From Halosimplex amylolyticum (GTDB lineage Archaea > Halobacteriota > Halobacteria > Halobacteriales > Haloarculaceae), in the NCBI RefSeq assembly GCF_051414035.1, contig NZ_JBLKNW010000002.1:806001-870000 (forward strand): a stretch of DNA of 64,000 nucleotides, read 5' to 3'. Position 1 is the stretch's first letter; the number at the start of each line of letters is the position of its first letter. Positions 56,404-64,000 of this stretch are shown here, in pieces. Below the pieces are notes generated by a model that was not told the origin of the DNA, did no database searches, and was given only the letters and a program-made list of their open reading frames with translations. Both the position numbers and the translations under genes were made by a program.

Positions 56404-56523
56404 GGCTACGGCACCGGAAGCTACGGCGCAGGGAGCTACGGCACAGGGAGCTCCGGCACCGAGAGCTCCGGCACAGGGAGCTACGGCACAGGGAGCTCCG
56501 GCACCGAGAGCTACGGCGCCGGG
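56404..56523. repeat. Minisatellite: eight 15-bp units overlapping the end of the glycerophosphodiesterase gene
   Basis: The unit AGCTACGGCACAGGG (variants AGCTCCGGCACCGAG) is repeated eight times. On the minus strand it is in frame with the upstream gene and spells five codons, CTC-CCT-GTG-CCG-TAG or CTC-TCG-GTG-CCG-GAG: that is, L-P-V-P-stop or L-S-V-P-E. The gene's own stop is the TAG in the unit nearest the gene (56511-56513). Confidence 0.9.
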
Positions 56524-57206
56524 AGGTCCCACGTGTCGGTCGTGACGCCGTCGACGCCCCGGTCGGCGAGCGCGCGGACGGTCGCGGCCCGGTTCGACGG
56601 CTCCCCGGCCGCGTCGAGCAGCCCCCAGGCGTAGACCCCGAAGCCCGCGTCGTGCGCCCGCTCGACGACGTCCGTGTCGAGGCATTGCCGCGCGTGCGGG
56701 TGGACGTTCGCACAGTCGAGCACCGCCGCCAGATCGAGATTCGCGTCCGGGTAATCGCCGAACAGCCACCCGACCTCGGGGCCCCAGTCCGAGCGCGCGA
56801 TCTCGGCCAGCGCCGGCGCCGAGAAACTCGTGAGTCGCACGGCCGGTGGGTCCTCGCGCCCGTCCAGTTCGGCCCGCACGTCGCTCCAGAGGCCCGGTTC
56901 CTTGAGTTCGACGTGGAGGATCGTTTCGGCGGGGACGGCGTCGAGGATCTCCCCGAACGTGGCGACCGGTTCGTCCGACCCGTCGACGCCCATCTCCCGG
57001 AGGGCGGCCAGGTCGAGGGCGGCGACGCGCCCGCTCCCGTCGGTGAAGCCGTCGACGCGTTCGTCGTGGGCGGCGACGAGTTCGCCCGAGGCGCACCGCC
57101 GGAGGTCGATCTCGACGGCGGGGAGGCGGTCGGCGGCCGCCGCGACCGCCCGCGGGGTGTTCTCGGGGCCGTGATCGGCACAGCCGCGGTGACCGACGAG
57201 TTCCAT
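56511..57206 (-). CDS. Glycerophosphodiester phosphodiesterase
   Basis: GDPD hydrolyses glycerophosphodiesters (for example glycerophosphoglycerol from lipid turnover) to glycerol-3-phosphate or glycerol-1-phosphate and an alcohol. The 231-residue protein is a compact TIM barrel with the catalytic start VGHRGCADHGPENTPRAV (H6, R7, E15), the pair EIDLRRCASGELVAAHDERV (E32, D34, H47) and LHVELKEPG near residue 94. The length fits the small cytoplasmic GDPD type, with no signal or membrane segment. The last residues LPAP lie inside the 15-bp tandem repeat, so the C-terminus is likely variable among strains. Confidence 0.92.
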   Translation of the reverse strand: MELVGHRGCADHGPENTPRAVAAAADRLPAVEIDLRRCASGELVAAHDERVDGFTDGSGRVAALDLAALREMGVDGSDEPVATFGEILDAVPAETILHVELKEPGLWSDVRAELDGREDPPAVRLTSFSAPALAEIARSDWGPEVGWLFGDYPDANLDLAAVLDCANVHPHARQCLDTDVVERAHDAGFGVYAWGLLDAAGEPSNRAATVRALADRGVDGVTTDTWDLPAP

Positions 57207-57306
57207 GGCCCATGTCGGGGCGCCGTCATCAAAGCGGTAGCGACGCTTTCGGCACCGGAGACGTCAGTAATCGGACGTTATTCCGCGAATGTCAACGGAT
57301 GCCGGA

Positions 57307-57316
57307 CTATACCTTA
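57307..57316 (+). promoter_or_regulatory. TATA box of the carbohydrate ABC transporter operon
   Basis: CTATACCTTA about 30 bases before the ATG at 57343; it supports that start over an upstream one at 57289. Confidence 0.6.
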
Positions 57317-57342
57317 GTCTGCAACGCCGGATCATCCGGAAT

Positions 57343-58959
57343 ATGTCGAACGATTCCGCGTCGAATGGAGCGGAGAGCGGGTCGCGATCGCGCCGACGGT
57401 TCGTCAAGACGGTCGGCGTCGCCGGGGCGGTCGGGCTGGCCGGCTGTCCGGGCGGTGGCGGCGACGGAAACGGTGACGGTGACGGTGACGGAAACGGTGG
57501 CGGTGACGGAGATGGTGGCGGGACCGGAGACGGCGACGGAGGCGGGGGCGACGGTGGCGGCGGCGAAGCGACCGTCGAGATGGCGATGCCGTCGAACGTC
57601 ACCGACAGGGCCGAGGACACCCGCGAGGCGCTGTACGACGCGGGGCTCTCGGAGGACATCACCGTCGAGTTCCTCTCGACGTCGGAGATCTCGGGGGACG
57701 TCCAGTCCCAGTACCGCAGCTGGCTCAACGCCGGCCGCGAGACGCCCGACATCTTCCGGATGGACAGCGGGTGGACGATCCCCTTCATCGTACGCGACCA
57801 GCTGGTCAACCTGACGGAGCACCTCTCGGACGACGCGCTCTCGATGCTCGACGAGCACTACTTCGAGGCGCCGCTTGAGAGCGCCCGCGCGCCCGCCCAG
57901 GCTGTCGGCGGCGGCGGGGGCGATACCGACACCGGGACCGGCATGGGCGGCGGTCCCCGCGGCGAACTCTACGGCGTCCCCTGGCAGGTCGGTTTCCCGA
58001 CTATCCAGTACCGCAAGGACCTGGTCGAGGACGCCGGCTTCGACCCGGAGGGGAACAACTGGGCGACCGAACCGATGACCTGGCAGGAGTTCTCCGAGGT
58101 GATCGCCGAGACCCACAGTAACGCCGACGTCGAGTACGGGTTCAACTGGCAGGGGACCGACTACGTCGGCCTCTCCTGTTGTACGTTCAACGAGTTCATG
58201 ACCACCTGGGGCGGCGCGTACTTCGGCGGCCGGGAGAACCTCTTCGGCCCCGTGGGCGACCGGCCGATCACCGTCGAGGAAGAGCCGGTCCTCCAGGCGC
58301 TGCGGATGGTCCGGACGCTCATCCACGGCTCCGACGACGAGGAGGCACTCGACGGCTATCAGCAGATATCTCCCAACGCCGTCCTGGAGTGGACCGAGGG
58401 GCCGTCGCTGTCGCCGTTCACGAACGGCAACGCCGTCGCGCTGCGCTACTGGCCCAGCGGCATCTTCGAGGCGGCCACCGCCTTCGAGGAATCGGACAAC
58501 CTCTCGCCGGACGCGCTCGGGACGATGCCCATCCCCTACGCGGTCTCCGAAGACGAGTCGGAGTACGAGGGCATCGGCGGCACCGCCTCGGCGCTGGGCG
58601 GCTGGCACCTCACCGTCAACCCCAGCTCGACGAACGTCGACGCGGCGGTCCAGGTGATCGAGGCGACGATGCAGGAGAGCTTCCGGTCGTTCCAGTTCAG
58701 CGAACTCGGCTACCTGACCGGCGACCGGCGGCTGTTCGACCCCGACAACGTCGGCGACGTCGAACCCTGGGGCCCACATCTGGAGACGCTCCAGATCGCC
58801 GGCGAGAACGCTATCCCCCGCCCCGTGACGGTCGTCTGGCCCGACCAGACGTCGCAGGTCGCCAGCCGCGTCAACGGCGTGATCGCCCAGCAACAGGCGC
58901 CCGGCGAGGCGATGTCCGCGCTCGCACAGAGCCTCGAAGAGATCGAACAGAGCGTCTAA
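57343..58959 (+). CDS. Carbohydrate ABC transporter substrate-binding lipoprotein
   Basis: The 538-residue protein has a Tat lipoprotein signal (SRRRFVKTVGVAGAVGLAGC, lipobox LAGC near residue 32-35), then a long Gly/Asp/Asn-rich linker (about 36-75) and a type I-like periplasmic binding domain. Landmarks are GLSEDITVEFLSTSEISGDV near residue 95, DIFRMDSGWTIPFIVRDQL, GELYGVPWQVGFPTIQYRK near residue 208 and PFTNGNAVALRYWPSGIFEA near residue 362. This layout is typical of the maltose/trehalose/glycerol-3-phosphate family. In the operon it precedes two permeases and an ATPase. The sugar or sugar-phosphate is unknown. Confidence 0.9.
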   Translation: MSNDSASNGAESGSRSRRRFVKTVGVAGAVGLAGCPGGGGDGNGDGDGDGNGGGDGDGGGTGDGDGGGGDGGGGEATVEMAMPSNVTDRAEDTREALYDAGLSEDITVEFLSTSEISGDVQSQYRSWLNAGRETPDIFRMDSGWTIPFIVRDQLVNLTEHLSDDALSMLDEHYFEAPLESARAPAQAVGGGGGDTDTGTGMGGGPRGELYGVPWQVGFPTIQYRKDLVEDAGFDPEGNNWATEPMTWQEFSEVIAETHSNADVEYGFNWQGTDYVGLSCCTFNEFMTTWGGAYFGGRENLFGPVGDRPITVEEEPVLQALRMVRTLIHGSDDEEALDGYQQISPNAVLEWTEGPSLSPFTNGNAVALRYWPSGIFEAATAFEESDNLSPDALGTMPIPYAVSEDESEYEGIGGTASALGGWHLTVNPSSTNVDAAVQVIEATMQESFRSFQFSELGYLTGDRRLFDPDNVGDVEPWGPHLETLQIAGENAIPRPVTVVWPDQTSQVASRVNGVIAQQQAPGEAMSALAQSLEEIEQSV

Positions 58960-58960
58960 G

Positions 58961-59938
58961 ATGGCGACCAGAGAGGAACACTCTCGAAGTCGTGTGCGGT
59001 CGGCAGCCGCCGCCCCGGCCAACTGGACCGAGCGGCTGACCGAACAGCAGTTCGCGTACGTGCTCCTCGTCCCGACCCTGTTGCTGGTCTTGACGATGGC
59101 GCTGTGGCCGCTTCTCAGCACCTTCGAGATGTCGCTGCGGGCCGACGCCCTCTTCTCGGGCGAGTACGTCGGCGAGTTCGTCGGCCTGGAGAACTACGTC
59201 GAACTGCTGACCGGCCAGCGCAACGCCGTCCTCGGGAGTCCGTTCGTCGACTTCGACCAGCCGTTCCAGAGCGCCCTGACGGTGACGCTCATCTACGTCG
59301 CCATCGCCGTCACCCTCGAGACGATCATCGGCTTCGGCCAGGCGCTGGTTTTAGACCAGAGCTTCCGCGGCCGGCGGTGGGTCCGCGTGGCGATCCTCAT
59401 CCCGTGGGCGGTGCCCATCGCCATCCAGGGGATGATCTTCTGGCTGTTCTTCCAGCCCGGCGTCGGCGTCGGTACCGACGTGATGCAGAGCCTCGGGGTC
59501 TTCTCCCAGAACCCGCTCATCAACAGCGTCGACACGATGATCATCGTCATCTTCGCCGACGTGTGGAAGACCTCGGCGTTCATGGCGCTGCTCATCCTCG
59601 CGGGGCTCCAGAGCGTCGACCGGAGCCTCTACGACGTCGCGCGGGTCGCCGGTGCCTCGAAGATCCAGCAGTTCTGGTACGTCACCTTCCCGCTCGTCCT
59701 GCCGGCGCTGCTGGTCGCGCTCCTGTTCCGGACGATCCAGTCGATGCGGGTCTACGGCATCATCGAGACGACCGGCGGCTGCTCGACGATGCCGTCGCTG
59801 ACCTGCATGGTCGTCTCGACGTTCCGCTCGGGGCGGTACGCGACGGCGGCAGCGGTCGCGTTCATCCTGGCCGGCATCGTCGCGCTCGTCGCGATGGTCT
59901 ACATCATCAAGTTCGCGGACCTGGAGGTGGGGACCTGA
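58961..59938 (+). CDS. ABC transporter permease, MalF/UgpA type
   Basis: The 325-residue integral membrane protein has six predicted helices: about residues 28-50 (FAYVLLVPTLLLVLTMALWP), 105-130, 145-165, 198-222, 245-265 and 291-315. The EAA loop that contacts the ATPase is LYDVARVAGASKIQQFWYVT near residues 224-243 (the E is a D). It begins after a single base from the binding protein's stop, and its own stop overlaps the next gene's start. Such permeases act as a heterodimer with a MalG-type partner and import carbohydrates. Substrate specificity is set by the binding protein, so it is not known. Confidence 0.92.
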   Translation: MATREEHSRSRVRSAAAAPANWTERLTEQQFAYVLLVPTLLLVLTMALWPLLSTFEMSLRADALFSGEYVGEFVGLENYVELLTGQRNAVLGSPFVDFDQPFQSALTVTLIYVAIAVTLETIIGFGQALVLDQSFRGRRWVRVAILIPWAVPIAIQGMIFWLFFQPGVGVGTDVMQSLGVFSQNPLINSVDTMIIVIFADVWKTSAFMALLILAGLQSVDRSLYDVARVAGASKIQQFWYVTFPLVLPALLVALLFRTIQSMRVYGIIETTGGCSTMPSLTCMVVSTFRSGRYATAAAVAFILAGIVALVAMVYIIKFADLEVGT

Positions 59939-60888
59939 TGGCCTCCCCCACCGTCGAGGAAGACGAGAGCGACGGCGACGGACCGCTTCAAGAGCGGGTC
60001 CAGGCGGCCATCCAGAACCCCGGGGACGCCTACCAGTTCCTCTTCTACGTCGTCACGGCCTTCTTCCTCGTGACGACGCTGTTCCCCTTCTACTGGCTGT
60101 TGGTGCTCGCGCTGACGCCCGGCGACCGGATGACCGACATCGGCCTGCTCCCCAACGGGTTCAACCCCTTCTCGTTCGTCGAGATGTTCCAGCGGCTCCC
60201 GTTCCACGTCTACATGTTCAACAGCATCGTCATCGCGCTGACGACGACGGTCATCGTCTTGCTGGTGGCGAGCTTCGCGGGATACGCCTTCGGCCGCCTG
60301 CAGTTCCGCGGCAAGACGGCGCTGCTGCTGATGCTGCTCGCTATCTCCTACTTCCCGCCGGCGGCCTTCATCGTCCCCCTGTTCCAGTTTTTCACCGGGA
60401 ACGTCGACATCATCACTCTCCCGGCATTCGGGACCGTCGAGAGCCCCAACTGGTTCAACACCCCCGGCGCGATGGTCACGCCGTTCAGCGCGCTCTTTCT
60501 CCCCCTCTCTATTTTCATCCTGACGACGTTCTACGCCCAGATCCCGGACGGGCTGGAGGACGCCGCCCGCGTCGAGGGCGCCACCCGCATCGGCGCGCTG
60601 TTTCGGGTGATCATCCCGCTGTCGGCGCCCGGCGTCGCCACCGCGGGCGTCCTCACCTTCATCGGCGTCTACAACGAGTTCTTCATCTCCTTCCTGATGA
60701 CCGACGGGCAGGCACAGAACTGGGCGCCCATCGTCTGGGGCGTCGTCAACTACCAGGGCCAGTACCAGGCCTTCTACAACCTGATGGCGGCGGCGAGCAT
60801 CGTCGGGGTCCTCCCGGTCGTTATCCTCGTCGTCATGGCACAGGAACGCATCGTCAGCGGCCTCACCGCAGGCGCACTCAAGGAGTAA
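59938..60888 (+). CDS. ABC transporter permease, MalG/UgpE type
   Basis: The 316-residue integral membrane protein has six helices, starting FLFYVVTAFFLVTTLFPFYW near residues 34-53. The EAA loop is GLEDAARVEGATRIGALFRV near residues 204-223, and the characteristic PLSAPGVATAGVLTFIGVYNEF follows. It ends with GALKE. Its ATG overlaps the preceding TGA by one base (59938), so it is translationally coupled. With the MalF-type partner it forms the translocation channel. It lies 3 bases before the ATPase gene. Confidence 0.92.
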   Translation: MASPTVEEDESDGDGPLQERVQAAIQNPGDAYQFLFYVVTAFFLVTTLFPFYWLLVLALTPGDRMTDIGLLPNGFNPFSFVEMFQRLPFHVYMFNSIVIALTTTVIVLLVASFAGYAFGRLQFRGKTALLLMLLAISYFPPAAFIVPLFQFFTGNVDIITLPAFGTVESPNWFNTPGAMVTPFSALFLPLSIFILTTFYAQIPDGLEDAARVEGATRIGALFRVIIPLSAPGVATAGVLTFIGVYNEFFISFLMTDGQAQNWAPIVWGVVNYQGQYQAFYNLMAAASIVGVLPVVILVVMAQERIVSGLTAGALKE

Positions 60889-60891
60889 ATC

Positions 60892-62094
<1,203 letters not shown>

Positions 62095-62095
62095 C

Positions 62096-62308
62096 GTGGT
62101 CTCGACCGGCCTCCTGCTGTACTTCGGGATGGGGACCCTGCTGTTTTTCTTCTGGGTCTACGGCATCTACGCGTTCGTCCGCGACTGCCGACGGACCTAC
62201 ATTCCCGGCCTCAAGGGCTGGCTCGCCCGCCGCCGCGAACAGAAAACGGAGCAGGAACGCGAACAGGAGCGCGAGGAGCGCGAGAAGCGCGAGAAGCAGT
62301 TGTACTGA
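62096..62308 (+). CDS. Small membrane protein at the end of the ABC operon
   Basis: The 70-residue protein begins with GTG one base after the ATPase stop. It has one hydrophobic segment (LLLYFGMGTLLFFFWVYGIYAF, about residues 6-27), then a basic part RDCRRTYIPGLKGWLARRRE and a Glu/Arg/Lys-rich coiled tail (REQEREEREKREKQLY). Coupling to the ABC operon suggests an accessory role, for example stabilising the permease complex or anchoring the ATPase. No family is recognised. The tail's alternating charges resemble a single alpha helix. Confidence 0.7.
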   Translation: MVSTGLLLYFGMGTLLFFFWVYGIYAFVRDCRRTYIPGLKGWLARRREQKTEQEREQEREEREKREKQLY

Positions 62309-62384
62309 CGCGCTCGTTCGTGTGCCAGCGTTCTCTCCGGACCCGAACAGTCGGGCGAATAGGCCGGACGTTCTCTTCGAAAAA

Positions 62385-62392
62385 CATATATT
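62385..62392 (+). promoter_or_regulatory. TATA box for the small two-helix membrane protein
   Basis: CATATATT about 25-30 bases before a GTG at 62415; it decides that start over the longer frame from 62322. Confidence 0.5.
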
Positions 62393-62414
62393 CTGTCTGA
62401 GGGTCGAACGGATC

Positions 62415-62657
62415 GTGCTATCGAACGCCGTCCACTCGTTCAGGTACGCGTTCAGTCGTGACCTCCTCCCGCTCTACGGCGCCGTCGTCGTCGGCCAGTG
62501 GATCATGGATATCTCGGATATCGCGACGGCGATACTACCCTTCCTACCGCGGTTCGTCGAGCGACTGCTCTCCTGGCCGATATTCCTCCTCGGGCTCGCA
62601 CTCGTCGTCGGCGGCCTCGTCGGCATCCTCCACCGCGTCGTGACTGACGCCCGGTAG
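62415..62657 (+). CDS. Small two-helix membrane protein, function unknown
   Basis: The 80-residue product begins with GTG (MLSNAVHSFRYAFSRDLLPL) and has two predicted membrane segments, about residues 19-41 (LPLYGAVVVGQWIMDISDIA) and 53-74 (LLSWPIFLLGLALVVGGLVG). A longer frame starting at 62322 would add 31 residues with no membrane character, and the TATA box at 62385 favours the short form. It lies alone between the ABC operon and the HTH/PIN pair. The sequence is more hydrophobic and slightly less acidic than its neighbours. I do not recognise the family. Confidence 0.6.
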   Translation: MLSNAVHSFRYAFSRDLLPLYGAVVVGQWIMDISDIATAILPFLPRFVERLLSWPIFLLGLALVVGGLVGILHRVVTDAR

Positions 62658-62696
62658 CGACAGCGGGACCGACGGAGCGATCGGCGCCGGCGGAAC

Positions 62697-62706
62697 TCTT
62701 ATTATG
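62697..62706 (+). promoter_or_regulatory. TATA box of the HTH/PIN toxin-antitoxin operon
   Basis: CTTATTATGA about 25-34 bases before the ATG at 62731; it overlaps a 26-bp palindrome that may repress it. Confidence 0.6.
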
Positions 62707-62726
62707 AATTATCGATAACTCGTAAT
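62701..62726. promoter_or_regulatory. 26-bp near-perfect palindrome over the HTH/PIN promoter
   Basis: The arms ATTATGAATTATC and GATAACTCGTAAT pair over 11 of 13 positions around TTATCGATAA. It covers the end of the TATA box and the expected transcription start, the usual place for an autorepressing antitoxin operator. Confidence 0.65.
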
Positions 62727-62730
62727 CGAC

Positions 62731-63264
62731 ATGGCGAAGTCCCCGATGCGGTCGGAACGGCCTCCGATCCAGCACCTCCAGACGGTGGTCGACATGCTGG
62801 AGACACCAGCGCTTGCCCGCATCTACGCCCACGTACTCAGCGACGGTCCCGTGACAGTTGCGGACGTCGTCGAGGCACTCGACGCTCCGCAGGGCACCGC
62901 GTACGATTACGTTCGGAAGCTCGAAACCGCCGGCTTCGTCGAGAAGACGAGTGATCGACGCCCGTACCAGTACGACGCCGAACCCGTTTCGCTTACGCTC
63001 TCCACCGACGGGACCACTCGAACGATAACCCCGGCACTGATCGCGGCCGTCGCTCGCCGCGAGGAGGACGGTGATATCGATACCTACGTCGACCGTCACG
63101 GGCTGGACGGGCTCGCTGCAGCGCTCGAATACGCCGCCGAGTTCGCCGACGGGGCGGTCAACAGCCGTATCGCGGCCCGCGAACTCGATATCTCGCCGCT
63201 CGAAGCCGAGATCGTCCTCCAGGCGCTCGAACCGGTCGTCGAAGCGTACGACGCAGCCGAATGA
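62731..63264 (+). CDS. HTH-domain antitoxin-like regulator (DUF7437-like)
   Basis: The 177-residue protein has a winged-helix region near residues 20-75: TVVDMLETPALARIYAHVLS, PVTVADVVEALDAPQGTAYD, YVRKLETAGFVEKTSDR. The C-terminal half (about 95-177) is helical, with NSRIAARELDISPLEAEIV as a possible toxin-binding part. The gene overlaps the PIN-domain gene by an ATGA, typical of toxin-antitoxin operons. The 26-bp palindrome at the promoter suits a dimeric HTH repressor, so autoregulation is inferred. DUF7437 is a memory-based name for haloarchaeal antitoxin-like HTH proteins. Confidence 0.78.
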   Translation: MAKSPMRSERPPIQHLQTVVDMLETPALARIYAHVLSDGPVTVADVVEALDAPQGTAYDYVRKLETAGFVEKTSDRRPYQYDAEPVSLTLSTDGTTRTITPALIAAVARREEDGDIDTYVDRHGLDGLAAALEYAAEFADGAVNSRIAARELDISPLEAEIVLQALEPVVEAYDAAE

Positions 63265-63806
63265 CGACCGCGTACGTCGTCGATACGGGCGTGTTCGTCC
63301 GGTGTGGCGGCCCGGACAACGAGAAGTTCCAGCGGCTCCGTCGCGCAGTCCGCAGTGCCGGTGTCGTACTTACCGTTCCCCGGCGCGTGTACGGGGAACT
63401 CGGTGGTGACCCGGTCGCCGACGAATATCCCTCGGGAGACCTCCCGTATTCGACCGGATTCGAGGAGGGATGGGTCGTCGTCGCCGACGAACTCGATTAT
63501 GCGAACTCGCTCGTCTCCACCGTGATGGACGAGGGCCGTCGAGTCATCGCGAACGAGACTGGCCGCGACGAAGACGCCATCGAGAAGGCTGACACGGCGC
63601 TCGTCGGGCTCGCGGCGCAGTTGCTCGACGACGGCGATGCGGCGTCGGTCGTGCTTCTGACGACGGACAAACCGGCTGGGCGAGCCGCCGAGATGCTGTT
63701 GCCGGAACGCGGATTCGACGGTCGGATCGAATATCGATACGCTAGCGAAGCGTATCTGGAGACAGTCACTGCCGGGGAGTTTCGAGGCGGAGCGACCGAT
63801 CCGTGA
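63261..63806 (+). CDS. PIN-domain toxin-like protein
   Basis: The 181-residue protein begins MTTAYVVDTGVFVRCGGPDN with the first PIN Asp (D8) and has further acidic positions in YGELGGDPVADE, EKADTALVGLAAQLLDDGDA (~115-134) and VVLLTTDKPAGRAAEMLL (~137-154), matching the four-acidic-residue layout of VapC-like RNases. It is longer than typical VapC (~130 residues), with an insert around residues 62-80. Its ATG overlaps the antitoxin-like stop. PIN toxins cut tRNAs or rRNA; the target here is unknown. It ends about 40 bases before the next membrane gene. Confidence 0.8.
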   Translation: MTTAYVVDTGVFVRCGGPDNEKFQRLRRAVRSAGVVLTVPRRVYGELGGDPVADEYPSGDLPYSTGFEEGWVVVADELDYANSLVSTVMDEGRRVIANETGRDEDAIEKADTALVGLAAQLLDDGDAASVVLLTTDKPAGRAAEMLLPERGFDGRIEYRYASEAYLETVTAGEFRGGATDP

Positions 63807-63846
63807 CGGCGAAGACTTTTCTACGCGGTTTTCGAACACCGCACGA

Positions 63847-64000
63847 ATGAACGTCCGGACGGATTCGTACCCGCGCTGGCTGCTCGCCTTCTTCGTCCCG
63901 GCCGTCGTCGTCGGCGTGGCGAACGACTCCATCGTCGCGGCGTCGCTGACCGCGGTCGTCCTGGCCGGGCTCGCGTCCCTCTATTTCAACTACCCGTTCT
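63847..64000 (+). CDS. N-terminal fragment of a membrane protein (runs off the window)
   Basis: An ATG at 63847 opens a frame that is still open at base 64000. The first 51 residues read MNVRTDSYPRWLLAFFVPAV, then VVVGVANDSIVAASLTAVVLAGLASLYF, giving two predicted membrane segments with a short loop. TATA-like GACTTTTCTACG lies about 30 bases upstream. The family cannot be named from this fragment. Confidence 0.6.
   Translation, partial: MNVRTDSYPRWLLAFFVPAVVVGVANDSIVAASLTAVVLAGLASLYFNYPF

Overview
The window is chromosomal DNA from an extremely halophilic archaeon (class Halobacteria). The evidence is very high G+C, strongly acidic proteins, Tat-type secretion signals with lipoboxes, TATA boxes about 25-35 bases before start codons in place of bacterial -35/-10 promoters, and many haloarchaea-restricted families (DUF7282, HalOD1, HVO_0416- and HVO_0476-like zinc fingers). 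I cannot assign a genus. No rRNA, tRNA, CRISPR array, complete insertion sequence or prophage was recognised; the region is mostly chromosomal core genes with small accessory inserts.

Layout. 1-5.7 kb: exported proteins and lipoproteins, the flap endonuclease FEN1 and a LOG-like Rossmann protein whose stop codon lies in a 17-bp minisatellite. 5.7-11.3 kb: a phosphodiesterase, then a polyhydroxyalkanoate (PHA) locus (phaR-phaP-phaE-phaC on the minus strand, a divergent MaoC/PhaJ-type hydratase). 11.4-18.1 kb: an old-yellow-enzyme-type oxidoreductase, three universal stress proteins around the coenzyme A gene PPAT, and KEOPS Cgi121 with helicase Hel308. 18.1-24.9 kb: cupin, NifU-like Fe-S protein, presenilin-type protease, a sulfatase-fold/flippase-fold gene pair, and a PIN-domain RNA ligase partner. 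24.9-31.4 kb: RNA ligase, UvrD-type helicase, small zinc-finger proteins, a winged-helix regulator with a small membrane protein, and a PQQ-propeller lipoprotein. 31.4-39.2 kb: paired CrcB/Fluc fluoride channels, two Pcm-family methyltransferases, a CPBP protease, an M29-like peptidase, methylglyoxal synthase, a HalOD1 protein and a dCTP deaminase/dUTPase homologue. 39.5-51 kb: aconitase, alpha/beta hydrolase, RimI, an MFS transporter, aldehyde dehydrogenase and isoleucyl-tRNA synthetase. 51.3-57.2 kb: an MDR oxidoreductase, Nudix hydrolase, Orc1/Cdc6 initiator, a HicBA toxin-antitoxin pair and a glycerophosphodiesterase. 57.3-64 kb: a carbohydrate-type ABC importer operon, small membrane proteins, an HTH/PIN toxin-antitoxin pair and a truncated membrane gene.

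The structure that gene content does not explain is mostly repetitive DNA. Three genes end inside short tandem repeats that contain their stop codons; in one (the glycerophosphodiesterase) the repeat is in frame and alternates stop and Glu codons. Two related ~270-280-bp giant inverted repeats lie near 20.5 and 43.7 kb, and an ~70-85-bp palindrome-rich repeat occurs in opposite orientations near 18.3 and 24.7 kb. Helically phased TACCAT repeats lie upstream of the PHA regulator promoter, and a 26-bp palindrome covers the promoter of the HTH/PIN pair. I did not find a clearly new multi-gene defence system; the repeat/stop-codon architecture and the divergent RNA ligase/PIN locus are the best leads.
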